Below, one piece after another: positions 25,021 through 33,455 of a DNA stretch of 44,458 bases. Every line of letters begins with the position of its first letter. Positions within the stretch are counted from its first letter, which is position 1. The notes beneath the pieces were generated by a model, which saw nothing but the letters and a program-made list of their open reading frames with translations, was not told where the DNA came from and made no database searches. Origin of the DNA: Syntrophobacter sp. SbD1 (GTDB lineage: Bacteria; Desulfobacterota; Syntrophobacteria; Syntrophobacterales; Syntrophobacteraceae); contig OMOE01000113.1 of NCBI GenBank assembly GCA_900290365.1, positions 1-44,458 on the forward strand, in the 5' to 3' direction. Position numbers and translations under genes: made by a program.

Positions 25021-25968
25021 ATGAAGCGGGAAATACTGGAATATCTGATATGCCCGGCTTGCCTTCCCGAAGAGAACCCGTTGCGCCTGGTGTCTCGCAC
25101 AGTCTCGGGGGAGGAGATAAGCGAAGGGGTCCTGGAATGCGACTGCTGCGGGCAGGCGTACCCGATAAAAAGAGGTATCGCCCGCCTGGTGGCCCTGAAG
25201 GATGCCGGATGTCGAATATCGGGTATCGCAAATCCGGTTTCCGTCTATGAGTCGCCGGAGGTCCTTTCGGCGTACCTGTGGAGCCAGTACGCCGATCTGT
25301 TCGCAGACCCCGATGCTACGGGCGCCTACCGTGAGTGGGCCGCTCAGATCCTGCCGGCCGCCGGTGCGGCTCTCGATGCGGGCTGCACCGTGGGCAGGCT
25401 CTGCTTCGAAATGTCGTGCAAGTGCGACTTCGTGATTGGGGTCGACCTTTCGGAAAGTTTTATATCCACGGCGAGGTTGATCATGGAGCAGCGTAAACTG
25501 AGCTTCCAGCTCAAAGAGGAAGGCCGCATTCAATCGGAGAGGACTTTCGTTTTGCCGGAACACTGGGACTCGGGGAAAGTTGAATTTGTAATCGCCGATG
25601 CCGGCGCCCTGCCGTTTCGCTCGGGGACCTTTGGCTGTGTCGCTTCTGTGAATCTGGTAGACAAAATCGCCCGCCCGTCGGATCATATTTATGAGGCAAC
25701 CCGCACGGCGCGGCCAACCGGGGCCCAGTTGCTTATATCCGACCCGTTTTCCTGGTCCGAGGCGGTGTGTGCTCCAACCGCGTGGCTTGGGGGCGCATCG
25801 GAGGGCAGATTTCCAGGTTTTGGGATGGACAACATCGTGGGCCTGCTTTCCCGGCAGCAGACAAATGCATGGAGTATCGCCCGAACGGGAGCGGTTTGGT
25901 GGAAAATCCGCAACCACAGGAACCACTTCGAGCTTATACGGAGCCAGTTCGTGAAAGCGGAGCGGTGA
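25021..25968 (+). CDS. SAM-dependent methyltransferase with N-terminal Trm112-like zinc domain
   Basis: A protein of 315 residues. The first 60 residues look like a Trm112/YcaR-type zinc ribbon with Cys 11 and 14 (CPAC) and Cys 40 and 43 (CDCC), followed by YPIKRGIARLV. A class I methyltransferase domain follows: motif I ALDAGCTVGRLCFE, the acidic end of beta-2 in VIGVDLSESF, and motif IV-like FVIADAGALPF. The substrate cannot be told from sequence; such fusions are often annotated as methyltransferase type 11. No clear Shine-Dalgarno site precedes the ATG. A heptamer array (25981-26015) separates it from cysQ. Confidence 0.8.
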   Translation: MKREILEYLICPACLPEENPLRLVSRTVSGEEISEGVLECDCCGQAYPIKRGIARLVALKDAGCRISGIANPVSVYESPEVLSAYLWSQYADLFADPDATGAYREWAAQILPAAGAALDAGCTVGRLCFEMSCKCDFVIGVDLSESFISTARLIMEQRKLSFQLKEEGRIQSERTFVLPEHWDSGKVEFVIADAGALPFRSGTFGCVASVNLVDKIARPSDHIYEATRTARPTGAQLLISDPFSWSEAVCAPTAWLGGASEGRFPGFGMDNIVGLLSRQQTNAWSIARTGAVWWKIRNHRNHFELIRSQFVKAER

Positions 25969-25980
25969 AAAAGAAAGCAA

Positions 25981-26015
25981 TTGGGAATGAGGAATTAGGA
26001 ATTAGGAATGAATGC
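25981..26015. repeat. Heptamer array: TTGGGAA, TGAGGAA, TTAGGAA twice, TGAATGC
   Basis: Five 7-base units lie between the methyltransferase and cysQ genes. The unit GAATTAG is shared in another phase with the array at 19791-19825. Confidence 0.8.
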
Positions 26016-26049
26016 TGAAACAATTCGTAATGCCTGATCGGAGTCGGTG

Positions 26050-26856
26050 ATGCTGGATTTCGAATTTCTTGCCGGGGTTGCCCGGGAGGCGGGAAAAGCC
26101 ATCCTGGAAGTCTACGAAACGGATTTCGAGGTAGTCCATAAAAAGGACGAGTCTCCGCTTACACTTGCCGACACGCGTTCTCACAGGATAATTGCCGATT
26201 CGCTAAGGGCCCGCTATCCCGATATCCCGGTTGTTTCCGAAGAGGGAAAAGAGGCCCCGTTTGAGATCAGGCGAAACTGGGACCGCTTCTGGCTGGTCGA
26301 CCCGCTTGACGGGACAAAGGAATTCGTCAAGCGAAACGGCGAGTTCACCGTGAACATAGCCCTGGTGGAAAATTCCATGCCTGTTGCAGGAATAATCCAT
26401 ATACCCGTGGCAGACAAAATGTATCTTGCGGACGTGCGCGAAGGCTGCTGGGAAATATCCGGCAATGGGCGCAAAAGACTCGAAGTCGCACAGATCGCGG
26501 CCGGCGTCCCCGTGCGGATTGTGAGAAGCCGCTCTCATCCGACCCCGCAGTTGAATAAGTTCCTTTCCATGATCCATTCCTATCAGGTCATAAATCGTGG
26601 GAGTGCTCTCAAATTCTGCGCCGTAGCAGCGGGAGAAGCCGATTTTTACCCGAGGTTCGGCCCCACATGGGAATGGGACACAGCTGCAGGCCAGGCGATC
26701 GTGACCGCCGCTGGAGGAGTTATGGTCGACCTTTCCGGAAAGCCTTTCGTTTACAACAAGGAGATTCTGCTCAACGGTCCGTTTATAGTATCTTCGAGCG
26801 CTCAATGGCTCACGGAGAGCGGAATGCTGGAAATGGCCTCGAAGTTGGATCTATAA
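26050..26856 (+). CDS. cysQ: 3'(2'),5'-bisphosphate nucleotidase
   Basis: A protein of 268 residues in the inositol-monophosphatase superfamily. It hydrolyses 3'-phosphoadenosine 5'-phosphate to AMP, recycling the by-product of PAPS-dependent reactions. The metal-site motifs are complete: SEEGKE (about 63-68), DPLDGTKEF (84-92) and WEWDTAAGQAIVTAAGG. GGAG lies six bases before the ATG at 26050; a GTG one codon earlier is also in frame. No sulfate-activation genes are beside it. With cysE it points to active sulfur metabolism, although an inositol-phosphatase activity cannot be fully excluded. Confidence 0.9.
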   Translation: MLDFEFLAGVAREAGKAILEVYETDFEVVHKKDESPLTLADTRSHRIIADSLRARYPDIPVVSEEGKEAPFEIRRNWDRFWLVDPLDGTKEFVKRNGEFTVNIALVENSMPVAGIIHIPVADKMYLADVREGCWEISGNGRKRLEVAQIAAGVPVRIVRSRSHPTPQLNKFLSMIHSYQVINRGSALKFCAVAAGEADFYPRFGPTWEWDTAAGQAIVTAAGGVMVDLSGKPFVYNKEILLNGPFIVSSSAQWLTESGMLEMASKLDL

Positions 26857-27302
26857 GGTTTGGCGCTTTGAAACAATCACCTCTTCGGGTTTCTCGCTCA
26901 TCGCATCGGCCAGAACGTCCGAATGGGCTGTAAAGAAATCCTGAACGGTACCTCCTTCTATATACCTACGTCAAAGTCACAAAATCCTCATATAAATCAC
27001 GTAAGCATTCAAGGAATGCATTTGGGGGTGGGTTTGCGCCCATAAAAACCGGCAGGGCTCCATAATTTGCGATTTGTGACGCGAGGGGGCCGATTATAAA
27101 GGTTTCTTCTTTAGCCGTAGCGCCTGGATGCCGATAAGTTAGCCGTGTACAGAAGTGATGAGCCCGGCTCCGCTTCGCCGTACCGCGTAAAGCCACAATC
27201 ATCGGATATTGATTAGGTTTTTCCAAATGACCGTTTACCGGCCGGCTTGGTTAAACAGAATAATTTAGTGCAAATGTTGGGGTTACCCGAGGAGTGATGA
27301 TT
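26857..27302 (+). other. 446-bp spacer without a supported gene
   Basis: A minus-strand open stretch of 39 codons (26851-26970) and an ORF at 26966-27226 are present, but neither has a proper start with a ribosome-binding site or a recognisable family. No hairpin or promoter stands out. Confidence 0.5.
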
Positions 27303-29504
27303 TTGAGAGTCGCTGGAGTATCGCTGCGTTCTGTTGCAGGTATTTCTATTATGGCATTACTGACCGCTTCCGGATGCAAATCAGACGAAAACAACTCGCC
27401 AGGCCCCGACCCGAGCAACAACGACTGCCAGATGAGTTCAGATGCGTTTGTGAACCTGCTGCGGCAACGGATCAAGTATGTATTCGTTATTTTCAATGAG
27501 AACCACTCGTTCGACAACGAGTACGGAACGTTTCCGGGTGTCAACGGCCTCTATTCGGACGGCACGAATCCACGTTCCGCCGCCAATACGCAGGGTTTCA
27601 CGCAGACTTACACGGACGTAAACGGCGGCCAGGTCACGGTGCAGCCGTTCACGATCGGACCCGAGCAGAATTCGAGCGCCATCGACGGCGTCGATCACGC
27701 GCACACCGGACTCGCGGCAAAGATCGATGTCGTCAACGGCGTGGCGCGGATGGACGGGTTCTCCAATCACGAATACACACGCTGCGCGTCGCAGGGTGGC
27801 GCCGCCAACGAAGCCATGGGCACGCAGTCCGCACGGCTCGTCATGTCACACATCGACTGCGACACCATCCCGTTCTTCTGGCTGTGGGCCAGCCGCTTCA
27901 CGATATTCGACAACATCTTCGCGACCGAGGACACGCCCTCCGCCCCCAACGCGATAGCGATGATCTCCGGGCAGGCGGGCGAAACGCAGTGGGTCAAGCA
28001 CGGCCCGAACGGCCATACCGGCACTGTGGGCGGCCCGAACGGCGCGCCGCATGGGCCGCCGCTTTTCATCTCGGGGGTCCTGAACCCCTCGCCCTTCGTG
28101 GGCGGACAGACCGGCACGACGATAGGACCTCCACTTGTCACCGATCCAATGCCCTTCTACGGCTCGGAGTTCGACTCAACGCCGGCCAACATCCTGCAGC
28201 CCGCCGGCCCGAAAGAGAGTTACGCGAACACCAACATCGCCTCGGTCCTTACCTTCGCCAGCCTGCCGCTAACCTTCTGTGGCGAAAATATTACACAAAT
28301 CATGGCGGGGAACCTGAATCGGAGTGTAGACCTGCCCGACATCCAGGAAGACATTCCGTACATCCAGAGTCTCAATACCAGGCCCGTCAATTGGCGCTGG
28401 TACCAGGAGGGCTATGACCTGGAGTTGAGCGACCAGAACGGGGTAGCCTCGCATGCGTCCTACGTCACCCATCACAATGGGCCACAGTTTTTCGGCTATT
28501 CGGCCGATACTCCGGAAATGAGCGCCAACCTGCGCGGGCTAAACGACTTCTTCACCGATATGGAGAACAACAATCTGCCCCAAGGCGGTGTGTTCTACAT
28601 CCGCGGCGGCTACCAAAACCAAATAGGGCGGACGCCGGTGATCACCAACCCCGACACACCGGCGGATGAAATCGCGGCGATCAATGCTGCGAAATCGGGC
28701 GACGACGATCACCCCGACTATTCCGACCGGCAGCTCAGCGAGGCGATGGCAGCCCGGGTGATCAACGCGATCGCATCGAATCCGGACATTTGGGATCAGT
28801 GTATGATCATCATCACCTACGACGAGTCGGACGGTTTTTACGACCACGTCCCGCCCCGTATCCTCTCCTACGGCCCCGACGGCCTTCCGCTTTCACGGGG
28901 AATTCGCATACCGCTGATCCTCATCTCGCCTTATGCGAAGACCCATGGCGTCTCGCACGTCGAAGGCGATCACAACTCGGTGATCCAGACAATCAACACG
29001 ATCTTCGGACTGCCTCCACTCTCCAGCCTCCCCGACGAGGCGCAGGCGCTCCTGGACGGCAATTCTCCCGCGTTCAACCAGTTCGGCCCCCCCGGATTCG
29101 AGCAGAAGTACCTGGGACCACGCGACACAAACTCGCCGATATCCGAGAGCCTCCTATCCGGCTTCGATTGCCAGCGCCTGCTTGGCGCGTCCCCGCCAAT
29201 TCCGGCATATGATGCGATGATACCCGACGATGAAGTGAACTCGTTCCCGCATTACGGAGGCCAGGGCTGCGCCGCGATCGGGGTCACGCCCGAGGATGTC
29301 CGGCAGGGAATCGTCAACAACATTCCCGTCGGCTTTAACCCGCTGCCCGAGACCTATCCGGCGGCCAACGGTGTAGGCGATCCTAACCAGGGGATCCAGA
29401 TAATCGACATGGTCGATGGGCTGCCTTCCCTCTGGAGCCCCCCCGACGATTCGCAGGCACCCCAGGACGGCGATTATCCTGTATCCGGTCCGGGGGACAA
29501 CTGA
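27303..29504 (+). CDS. Lipoprotein phosphoesterase (phospholipase C / acid phosphatase family)
   Basis: A protein of about 733 residues. A short lipoprotein signal ends TASGC, so it is likely anchored outside the inner membrane. The phosphoesterase domain (PF04185 type, shared by phospholipase C and AcpA-like phosphatases) shows FVIFNENHSFDNEYGTF near the N-terminus, DGFSNHEYTRC, FTIFDNIFATEDTPSAPN, a late MIIITYDESDGFYDHVPP and ISPYAK with HNSVIQTI. These carry the metal-binding and nucleophile positions. The start is uncertain: GAGGAG fits a TTG at 27303, while ATG (27297) and GTG (27294) in the same frame sit too close to it. It is followed by a solute-binding-protein gene. Base composition is visibly more GC-rich than the neighbours. 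The substrate is unknown. Confidence 0.85.
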   Translation: MRVAGVSLRSVAGISIMALLTASGCKSDENNSPGPDPSNNDCQMSSDAFVNLLRQRIKYVFVIFNENHSFDNEYGTFPGVNGLYSDGTNPRSAANTQGFTQTYTDVNGGQVTVQPFTIGPEQNSSAIDGVDHAHTGLAAKIDVVNGVARMDGFSNHEYTRCASQGGAANEAMGTQSARLVMSHIDCDTIPFFWLWASRFTIFDNIFATEDTPSAPNAIAMISGQAGETQWVKHGPNGHTGTVGGPNGAPHGPPLFISGVLNPSPFVGGQTGTTIGPPLVTDPMPFYGSEFDSTPANILQPAGPKESYANTNIASVLTFASLPLTFCGENITQIMAGNLNRSVDLPDIQEDIPYIQSLNTRPVNWRWYQEGYDLELSDQNGVASHASYVTHHNGPQFFGYSADTPEMSANLRGLNDFFTDMENNNLPQGGVFYIRGGYQNQIGRTPVITNPDTPADEIAAINAAKSGDDDHPDYSDRQLSEAMAARVINAIASNPDIWDQCMIIITYDESDGFYDHVPPRILSYGPDGLPLSRGIRIPLILISPYAKTHGVSHVEGDHNSVIQTINTIFGLPPLSSLPDEAQALLDGNSPAFNQFGPPGFEQKYLGPRDTNSPISESLLSGFDCQRLLGASPPIPAYDAMIPDDEVNSFPHYGGQGCAAIGVTPEDVRQGIVNNIPVGFNPLPETYPAANGVGDPNQGIQIIDMVDGLPSLWSPPDDSQAPQDGDYPVSGPGDN

Positions 29505-29563
29505 GAATCAGCCTTGCATCGTTGCACTATTTCATGAATTCGGAACGCACGTGGTGAGAATGT

Positions 29564-30541
29564 ATGCGCATCTTGTCGATTTTGCTGATTGTGTCTGTTG
29601 TCTGTTGTTCGATCTCCGAAGCAAGGGCGGGCGGCGTCGTCGACCGCGTGAAGGCACGCGGTTTCGTGCGCTGCGGCAGTGTCAAGCGGCCGGGCCTGGC
29701 GAGCGCCGAAGGTAAGGGACGCTGGACCGGCCTTGAAGTCGACGTCTGCCGCGCGGTCGCCGCAGCGGTGCTCGACTCCCCCGAACGTATAGAATATCAT
29801 CAATACGAAACGCCGCAGGACTTCGATGCCGTGCGCAACCAGCAGGACGATATCTATTTCCTCACAGGCTCCGAGATCCACAAGCAGAATCTGGCCGGCA
29901 AAGTGCTGCCCGGTCCCGCTGTCTTCATTGAATCCGATAAGGTTATGGTGGCGGCCGGCTCAGCCGCACAGCACGTCGCCGATCTTACTGGGGACAGTAT
30001 CTGCTTCTTGAAAGGTAGTTCGGGCCAGCGGAGCCTGGAGGCGTATTTCGATTCAATCCACAAGGACTTTTTGCGCCGGGGGTTCTCCGAGGATGGGGAG
30101 ATGGTTGATGCCTATATCGTCCAGAATTGCCACGCCATCGCAGGCGAGATCACGACCCTGGCGGCGACTCGTCTCAACCGGGGAGTGAACCGGCTGTCGA
30201 GCCGCATCCTCCCTGAATCCCTGGCGGACTTCCCTGTGATGGCCATGACCGGAACCGGCGATGCACAGTGGTCGTCTATTGTCGCGTGGACGGTTCACAC
30301 TCTGGTCAGCGCGGAGAGGATGCAAACCCGGTGGTATGCGGGGGGCGCCGGGGCCATGCCGATCACCGCACCGGAATTGGGGCTCGACAAGCAATGGCAG
30401 CGCCGCATTTTAACGGCCGTGGGCAACTACGGTGACATCTTCGAGCGCAATCTCGGCACGGGCTCGGCGCTCAAGATCGAGCGAGGCCTCAATGCAAACC
30501 ATTTCGTCGGGGGGCTGCTTCTGAGCCCGTTCCTCGAGTGA
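29564..30541 (+). CDS. Periplasmic amino-acid-type solute-binding protein (SBP_bac_3)
   Basis: A protein of 325 residues. A signal peptide (MRILSILLIVSVVCCS, cleaved after about residue 22) precedes an SBP family 3 domain: VKARGFVRCGS, then WTGLEVDVCRAVAAAVL, LTGDSICFLKGSS and a C-terminal lobe. It resembles the general L-amino-acid receptors of the AapJ/BztA group (GDSICFLKGSSGQRSLEAYF, then ARWYAGG-like and GNYGDIFERNLG). No ABC permease or ATPase gene follows, so it is an orphan receptor, or its transporter is elsewhere. It lies 59 bp after the phosphoesterase gene and shares its GC-rich codon use. The two may have been acquired together. Confidence 0.85.
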   Translation: MRILSILLIVSVVCCSISEARAGGVVDRVKARGFVRCGSVKRPGLASAEGKGRWTGLEVDVCRAVAAAVLDSPERIEYHQYETPQDFDAVRNQQDDIYFLTGSEIHKQNLAGKVLPGPAVFIESDKVMVAAGSAAQHVADLTGDSICFLKGSSGQRSLEAYFDSIHKDFLRRGFSEDGEMVDAYIVQNCHAIAGEITTLAATRLNRGVNRLSSRILPESLADFPVMAMTGTGDAQWSSIVAWTVHTLVSAERMQTRWYAGGAGAMPITAPELGLDKQWQRRILTAVGNYGDIFERNLGTGSALKIERGLNANHFVGGLLLSPFLE

Positions 30542-30544
30542 CCG

Positions 30545-30572
30545 AGCAGGACTGAGGACTGAGGACTGAGTG
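30545..30572. repeat. Heptamer array: AGCAGGA, CTGAGGA twice, CTGAGTG
   Basis: Four 7-base units start three bases after the solute-binding-protein stop codon. Confidence 0.8.
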
Positions 30573-30591
30573 GAAAAATACCCTGCTGCTC

Positions 30592-30612
30592 GGGAGGGCA
30601 TAAAGCCCTCCC
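30592..30612 (+). terminator. Hairpin GGGAGGGC-ATAAA-GCCCTCCC (possible terminator)
   Basis: A perfect 8-bp GC-rich stem lies 50 bp after the solute-binding-protein gene. It is followed by TACAAAAG rather than a T-run, so it may only be an RNA-stabilising stem or a dispersed palindrome. Confidence 0.45.
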
Positions 30613-31038
30613 TACAAAAGAACTGCGTGACTGTGCCGTAGGGGCGGGGTGGACCCTCACTTCGCTTCGGGCCCCGCGCTTATCATGAAATCGTCACCTG
30701 ACATGGATAGTCCGGCGCCCGATCTTTTCGTGAGGGCGCATCCCCGCCCGCTCTTCAACGCAAATTGGTATAAGGCCCACATCAACTACACTGGCTGCAA
30801 CTCGCACTCATTGCCAGTGAAAACCACCGAAAAGAGCTGGTCCAAACTGAACAAAATCATCGGTGACTCCCGCCAAGAGAGGAGCAGCACGCGGTCTGCC
30901 TTCAGGCAGATTCGCCCGACTCCTGACGAAATAACGGCGTCTCCGGTCGAGATCGTTGACGCTCGCTCCTGCGAATTATTATTTTGAAATGGCGGGGCCA
31001 CTAACTTCTTTTTTTCACGATCTTTCTACCAATTGCTG

Positions 31039-31068
31039 TTGACCAGAAAAGGAACTGTTTGGTATAGG
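31039..31068 (+). promoter_or_regulatory. Candidate sigma-70 promoter of the mutase operon
   Basis: TTGACC (31039-31044), an 18-base spacer and TATAGG (31063-31068). It lies 142 bp before the mutase start codon and is directly followed by a palindrome at 31075-31090. Confidence 0.55.
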
Positions 31069-31074
31069 TGGCAT

Positions 31075-31090
31075 GTGAAAATATTTTCAC
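31075..31090. promoter_or_regulatory. Perfect 16-bp palindrome GTGAAAATATTTTCAC, candidate operator
   Basis: The palindrome is complete with no spacer. It begins six bases after the -10 element, so it covers the likely transcription start. This placement suits a repressor of the TetR, GntR or similar dimeric class. No second copy was noticed in the window. Confidence 0.6.
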
Positions 31091-31165
31091 AATTGCCCCG
31101 TCCTCTCCCGGTGAGTCTTTAGTTTCCGGTTTTTAGTTATTGAGCGCGCGCGAGAAGCCAACTCA

Positions 31166-31200
31166 ACTAAAAACTCAAAACTAAAAACTCAAAACTAAAA
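31166..31200. repeat. Heptamer array: ACTAAAA and ACTCAAA alternating, five units
   Basis: The units alternate strictly. The last one joins GGGG to form the AAAAGGGG ribosome-binding site of the mutase large subunit. Confidence 0.85.
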
Positions 31201-31210
31201 GGGGTCGTCT

Positions 31211-32890
31211 ATGTTCGATGAGAAGGTACTTCAAAAAATTCAAGCTGGTAAAGACAATTGGGATCAGGGACCTCTTGCGAAGTCACTTTCAAAGTCGCCC
31301 GAAGCCAAGCCGGTCTTTACCACGATTTCCGGGACCCCGGTCCAAAGGCTCTATACTCCTCTGGATATAAAAGAGCTCGATTACGATATTGATTTGGGCT
31401 ACCCGGGAACGTTTCCTTTCACCAGGGGCGTGCAGCCGACCATGTATCGCGGCCGCTTCTGGACCATGCGCCAGTACGCGGGGTTCGGGGACGCCAGGAG
31501 CACAAATGAGCGGTACCGGTATCTGCTGAAGCAGGGGCAAACCGGCCTAAGCGTGGCCTTCCAACTCCCCACCCAGGCTGGCTATGACTCCGACCACCCG
31601 CTTTCCATGGGCGAAGTCGGAAAGGTCGGTGTGGCGATCGACCATATCGACGATATGAAAACTCTTTTTGATCAAATTCCTTTGGATAAAGTCACCACCT
31701 CCATGACCATGAACGCCCCGGCCGGGGTGCTGCTCGCGATGTATCTGGCAATCGCCCAGGAGCAGGGCGTATCCTGGGATAAGGTCGGTGGGACGGTTCA
31801 AAACGATGTATTGAAGGAAATAATCTGCCGCGGTCAGTATATTTATCCGCCCAAACAGACGATGAGACTGACAGTGGATTTGATCGAATTCTGCCAGAAA
31901 AATGTTCCGAAGTGGAATTCGATCAGCATCAGCGGCTATCACATCCGCGAATCCGGATCGACGGCCGGTCAGGAAATGGCTTTCACAATCGCGGACGGTA
32001 TCGCTTATACCCAGGCCTGTATCGAACGGGGGATGGCGGTAGACAGTTTTGCCCCTCGGCTGAGTTTCTTCTTCAACGCCTTCACTAACGTGCTCGAAGA
32101 AGTCGCCAAGTTCCGGGCAGGCCGCAGGTATTGGGCAAAGGTCATGAAAGAGCGGTTCAAAGCCAAAGACCCACGCTCCATGATGCTGCGGTATCATGTT
32201 CAGACGGGTGGAGTCACTCTTACGGCCCAGCAGCCGCTCAACAACATCGTTCGAGTGGCCCTCCAGAGCTACGCCACGGCCCTTGGCGGGGCACAGTCGC
32301 TTCATACCAACTCCTATGACGAGGCCCTGTGTCTGCCGACCCAGCAGGCGGTAACTGTCGCGCTTCGGACCCAGCAGATCGTTGCGGAGGAAAGTGGTGC
32401 GACCGACACAATAGATCCGCTTGCCGGCTGCTATTACGTCGAGAACATGACCGACAGGATCGAAGCGGAAATCGATGACTATATCAAAAAAATCGATGCC
32501 ATGGGCGGAACGCTGGCTGCTATCGAGCAGGGTTACATCCAAAAAGAGATCCAGAACAGCTCGTACCGGTTCCAAAAAGAGATTGAATCCGGTGAGCGGA
32601 TCTATGTAGGCATAAACAGGTACACCATGGAAGAGCCCCCTCCGACCGGTCTTCTCAAGGTGGACATGTCCGTTGGGGAAATTAAGGCGGCCGAACTCAG
32701 GAATTACCGCGCGCAAAGAGACCAGGCAAAGTGGAAAGCCGCACTGGACAAACTGCGCCAAGTTTCAGCGACCAATGAAAATGTCATGCCTTATGTTGTC
32801 GAAGCCGTCAAAGCCAAGGCCACCGTGGGCGAAATCTGCGATGTCTGGCGGGGCGTCTTCGGTGAGTACAGGCCCAAAGAATTCATATAG
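31211..32890 (+). CDS. Methylmalonyl-CoA mutase, large (catalytic) subunit
   Basis: A protein of 559 residues. It carries the TIM-barrel acyl-CoA-binding domain that isomerises methylmalonyl-CoA and succinyl-CoA with adenosylcobalamin. Conserved blocks are YPGTFPFTRGVQPTMYRGR, WTMRQYAGFGDA, GLSVAFQLPTQAGYDSDHP and TSMTMNAPA, followed by ISISGYHIRESGSTAGQEMA and SLHTNSYDEALCLPTQQA. It ends at the barrel (VWRGVFGEY) and has no B12-binding domain; that domain is encoded separately at 32964-33368. The split architecture is shared with archaea and many anaerobes. It is the first gene of an operon with the small subunit, MeaB and epimerase. Confidence 0.95.
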   Translation: MFDEKVLQKIQAGKDNWDQGPLAKSLSKSPEAKPVFTTISGTPVQRLYTPLDIKELDYDIDLGYPGTFPFTRGVQPTMYRGRFWTMRQYAGFGDARSTNERYRYLLKQGQTGLSVAFQLPTQAGYDSDHPLSMGEVGKVGVAIDHIDDMKTLFDQIPLDKVTTSMTMNAPAGVLLAMYLAIAQEQGVSWDKVGGTVQNDVLKEIICRGQYIYPPKQTMRLTVDLIEFCQKNVPKWNSISISGYHIRESGSTAGQEMAFTIADGIAYTQACIERGMAVDSFAPRLSFFFNAFTNVLEEVAKFRAGRRYWAKVMKERFKAKDPRSMMLRYHVQTGGVTLTAQQPLNNIVRVALQSYATALGGAQSLHTNSYDEALCLPTQQAVTVALRTQQIVAEESGATDTIDPLAGCYYVENMTDRIEAEIDDYIKKIDAMGGTLAAIEQGYIQKEIQNSSYRFQKEIESGERIYVGINRYTMEEPPPTGLLKVDMSVGEIKAAELRNYRAQRDQAKWKAALDKLRQVSATNENVMPYVVEAVKAKATVGEICDVWRGVFGEYRPKEFI

Positions 32891-32963
32891 GAACGGTGAA
32901 AAGGAACCTGAATTGTTTCTCCTTTCACATTGACTCTTCACTGGTTGTAGCGGAGGAAATTCC

Positions 32964-33368
32964 ATGGCCAGAAAAATTAAGATGATTATGGCAAAGCCGG
33001 GATTGGACGGACACGACAGAGGCGCCAAACTCCTGGCAAGGATATTTGCCGAGGCCGGAATGGAGGTAGTTTACACCGGGCTTCGCCAGACCCCTGAGAT
33101 GATCGTATCGGCAGCCGAACAGGAAGACGCGGACGTAGTTGGCCTGAGTAGTCTGTCGGGAGTTCATAATTATTTTTTCCCCAGGGTCGTTGAACTTATG
33201 AAAGAGAAAGGGCTCGATGACGTGCTGCTGGTGGGGGGCGGGGGCGGGATCATTCCGGAAGAAGACTACGATTCGCTGAAAAAATCCGGGATGGCCGCCA
33301 TTTTTGGTCCGGGCACGCCCACCACGGAAATCGTCAGTTTCATCGAAAACAACGTCCGCAAACGATAG
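32964..33368 (+). CDS. Methylmalonyl-CoA mutase, small (cobalamin-binding) subunit
   Basis: A 134-residue B12-binding domain. The base-off/His-on motif DGHDRGAK supplies the lower cobalt ligand (His 17). [11 protein letters not shown] and the [12 protein letters not shown] loop line the cofactor tail, as in the C-terminus of one-piece mutases. GCGGAGGAA precedes the ATG. It lies 73 bp after the large-subunit gene and must associate with it for activity. It is followed by meaB at 33456. Confidence 0.94.
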   Translation: MARKIKMIMAKPGLDGHDRGAKLLARIFAEAGMEVVYTGLRQTPEMIVSAAEQEDADVVGLSSLSGVHNYFFPRVVELMKEKGLDDVLLVGGGGGIIPEEDYDSLKKSGMAAIFGPGTPTTEIVSFIENNVRKR

Positions 33369-33455
33369 GGCGGTGGGACAGCCAGCCAGATTCGCCACTC
33401 AAACCTTTGGCGGCGGCAAGAAAACAATGGTTGTATAAGGGGGAATGGCAAACCG

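Larger units (their letters stand above)
30542..31210 (+). other. 670-bp spacer before the methylmalonyl-CoA mutase operon
   Basis: It contains a heptamer array (30545-30572), a hairpin (30592-30612), a promoter with a palindromic site (31039-31090) and a second heptamer array (31166-31200). The plus-strand ORF at 30649-30987 has no ribosome-binding site or family match and is not called. Confidence 0.6.

Noticed and set aside
26851..26970. Minus-strand open stretch of 39 codons reading GGTVQDFFTAHSDVLADAMS and ending SKRQTL
   Set aside because: The residues and codons look protein-like and an AAGGAGG lies nearby, but there is no start codon at the right place and I know no such family. It may be a gene end.
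30649..30987. Plus-strand ORF of 112 codons
   Set aside because: It has no ribosome-binding site, begins in palindrome-rich spacer and shows no family features.
31547..32761. Long antisense ORF across the methylmalonyl-CoA mutase large subunit
   Set aside because: It is a shadow of a gene with unmistakable family motifs on the plus strand.
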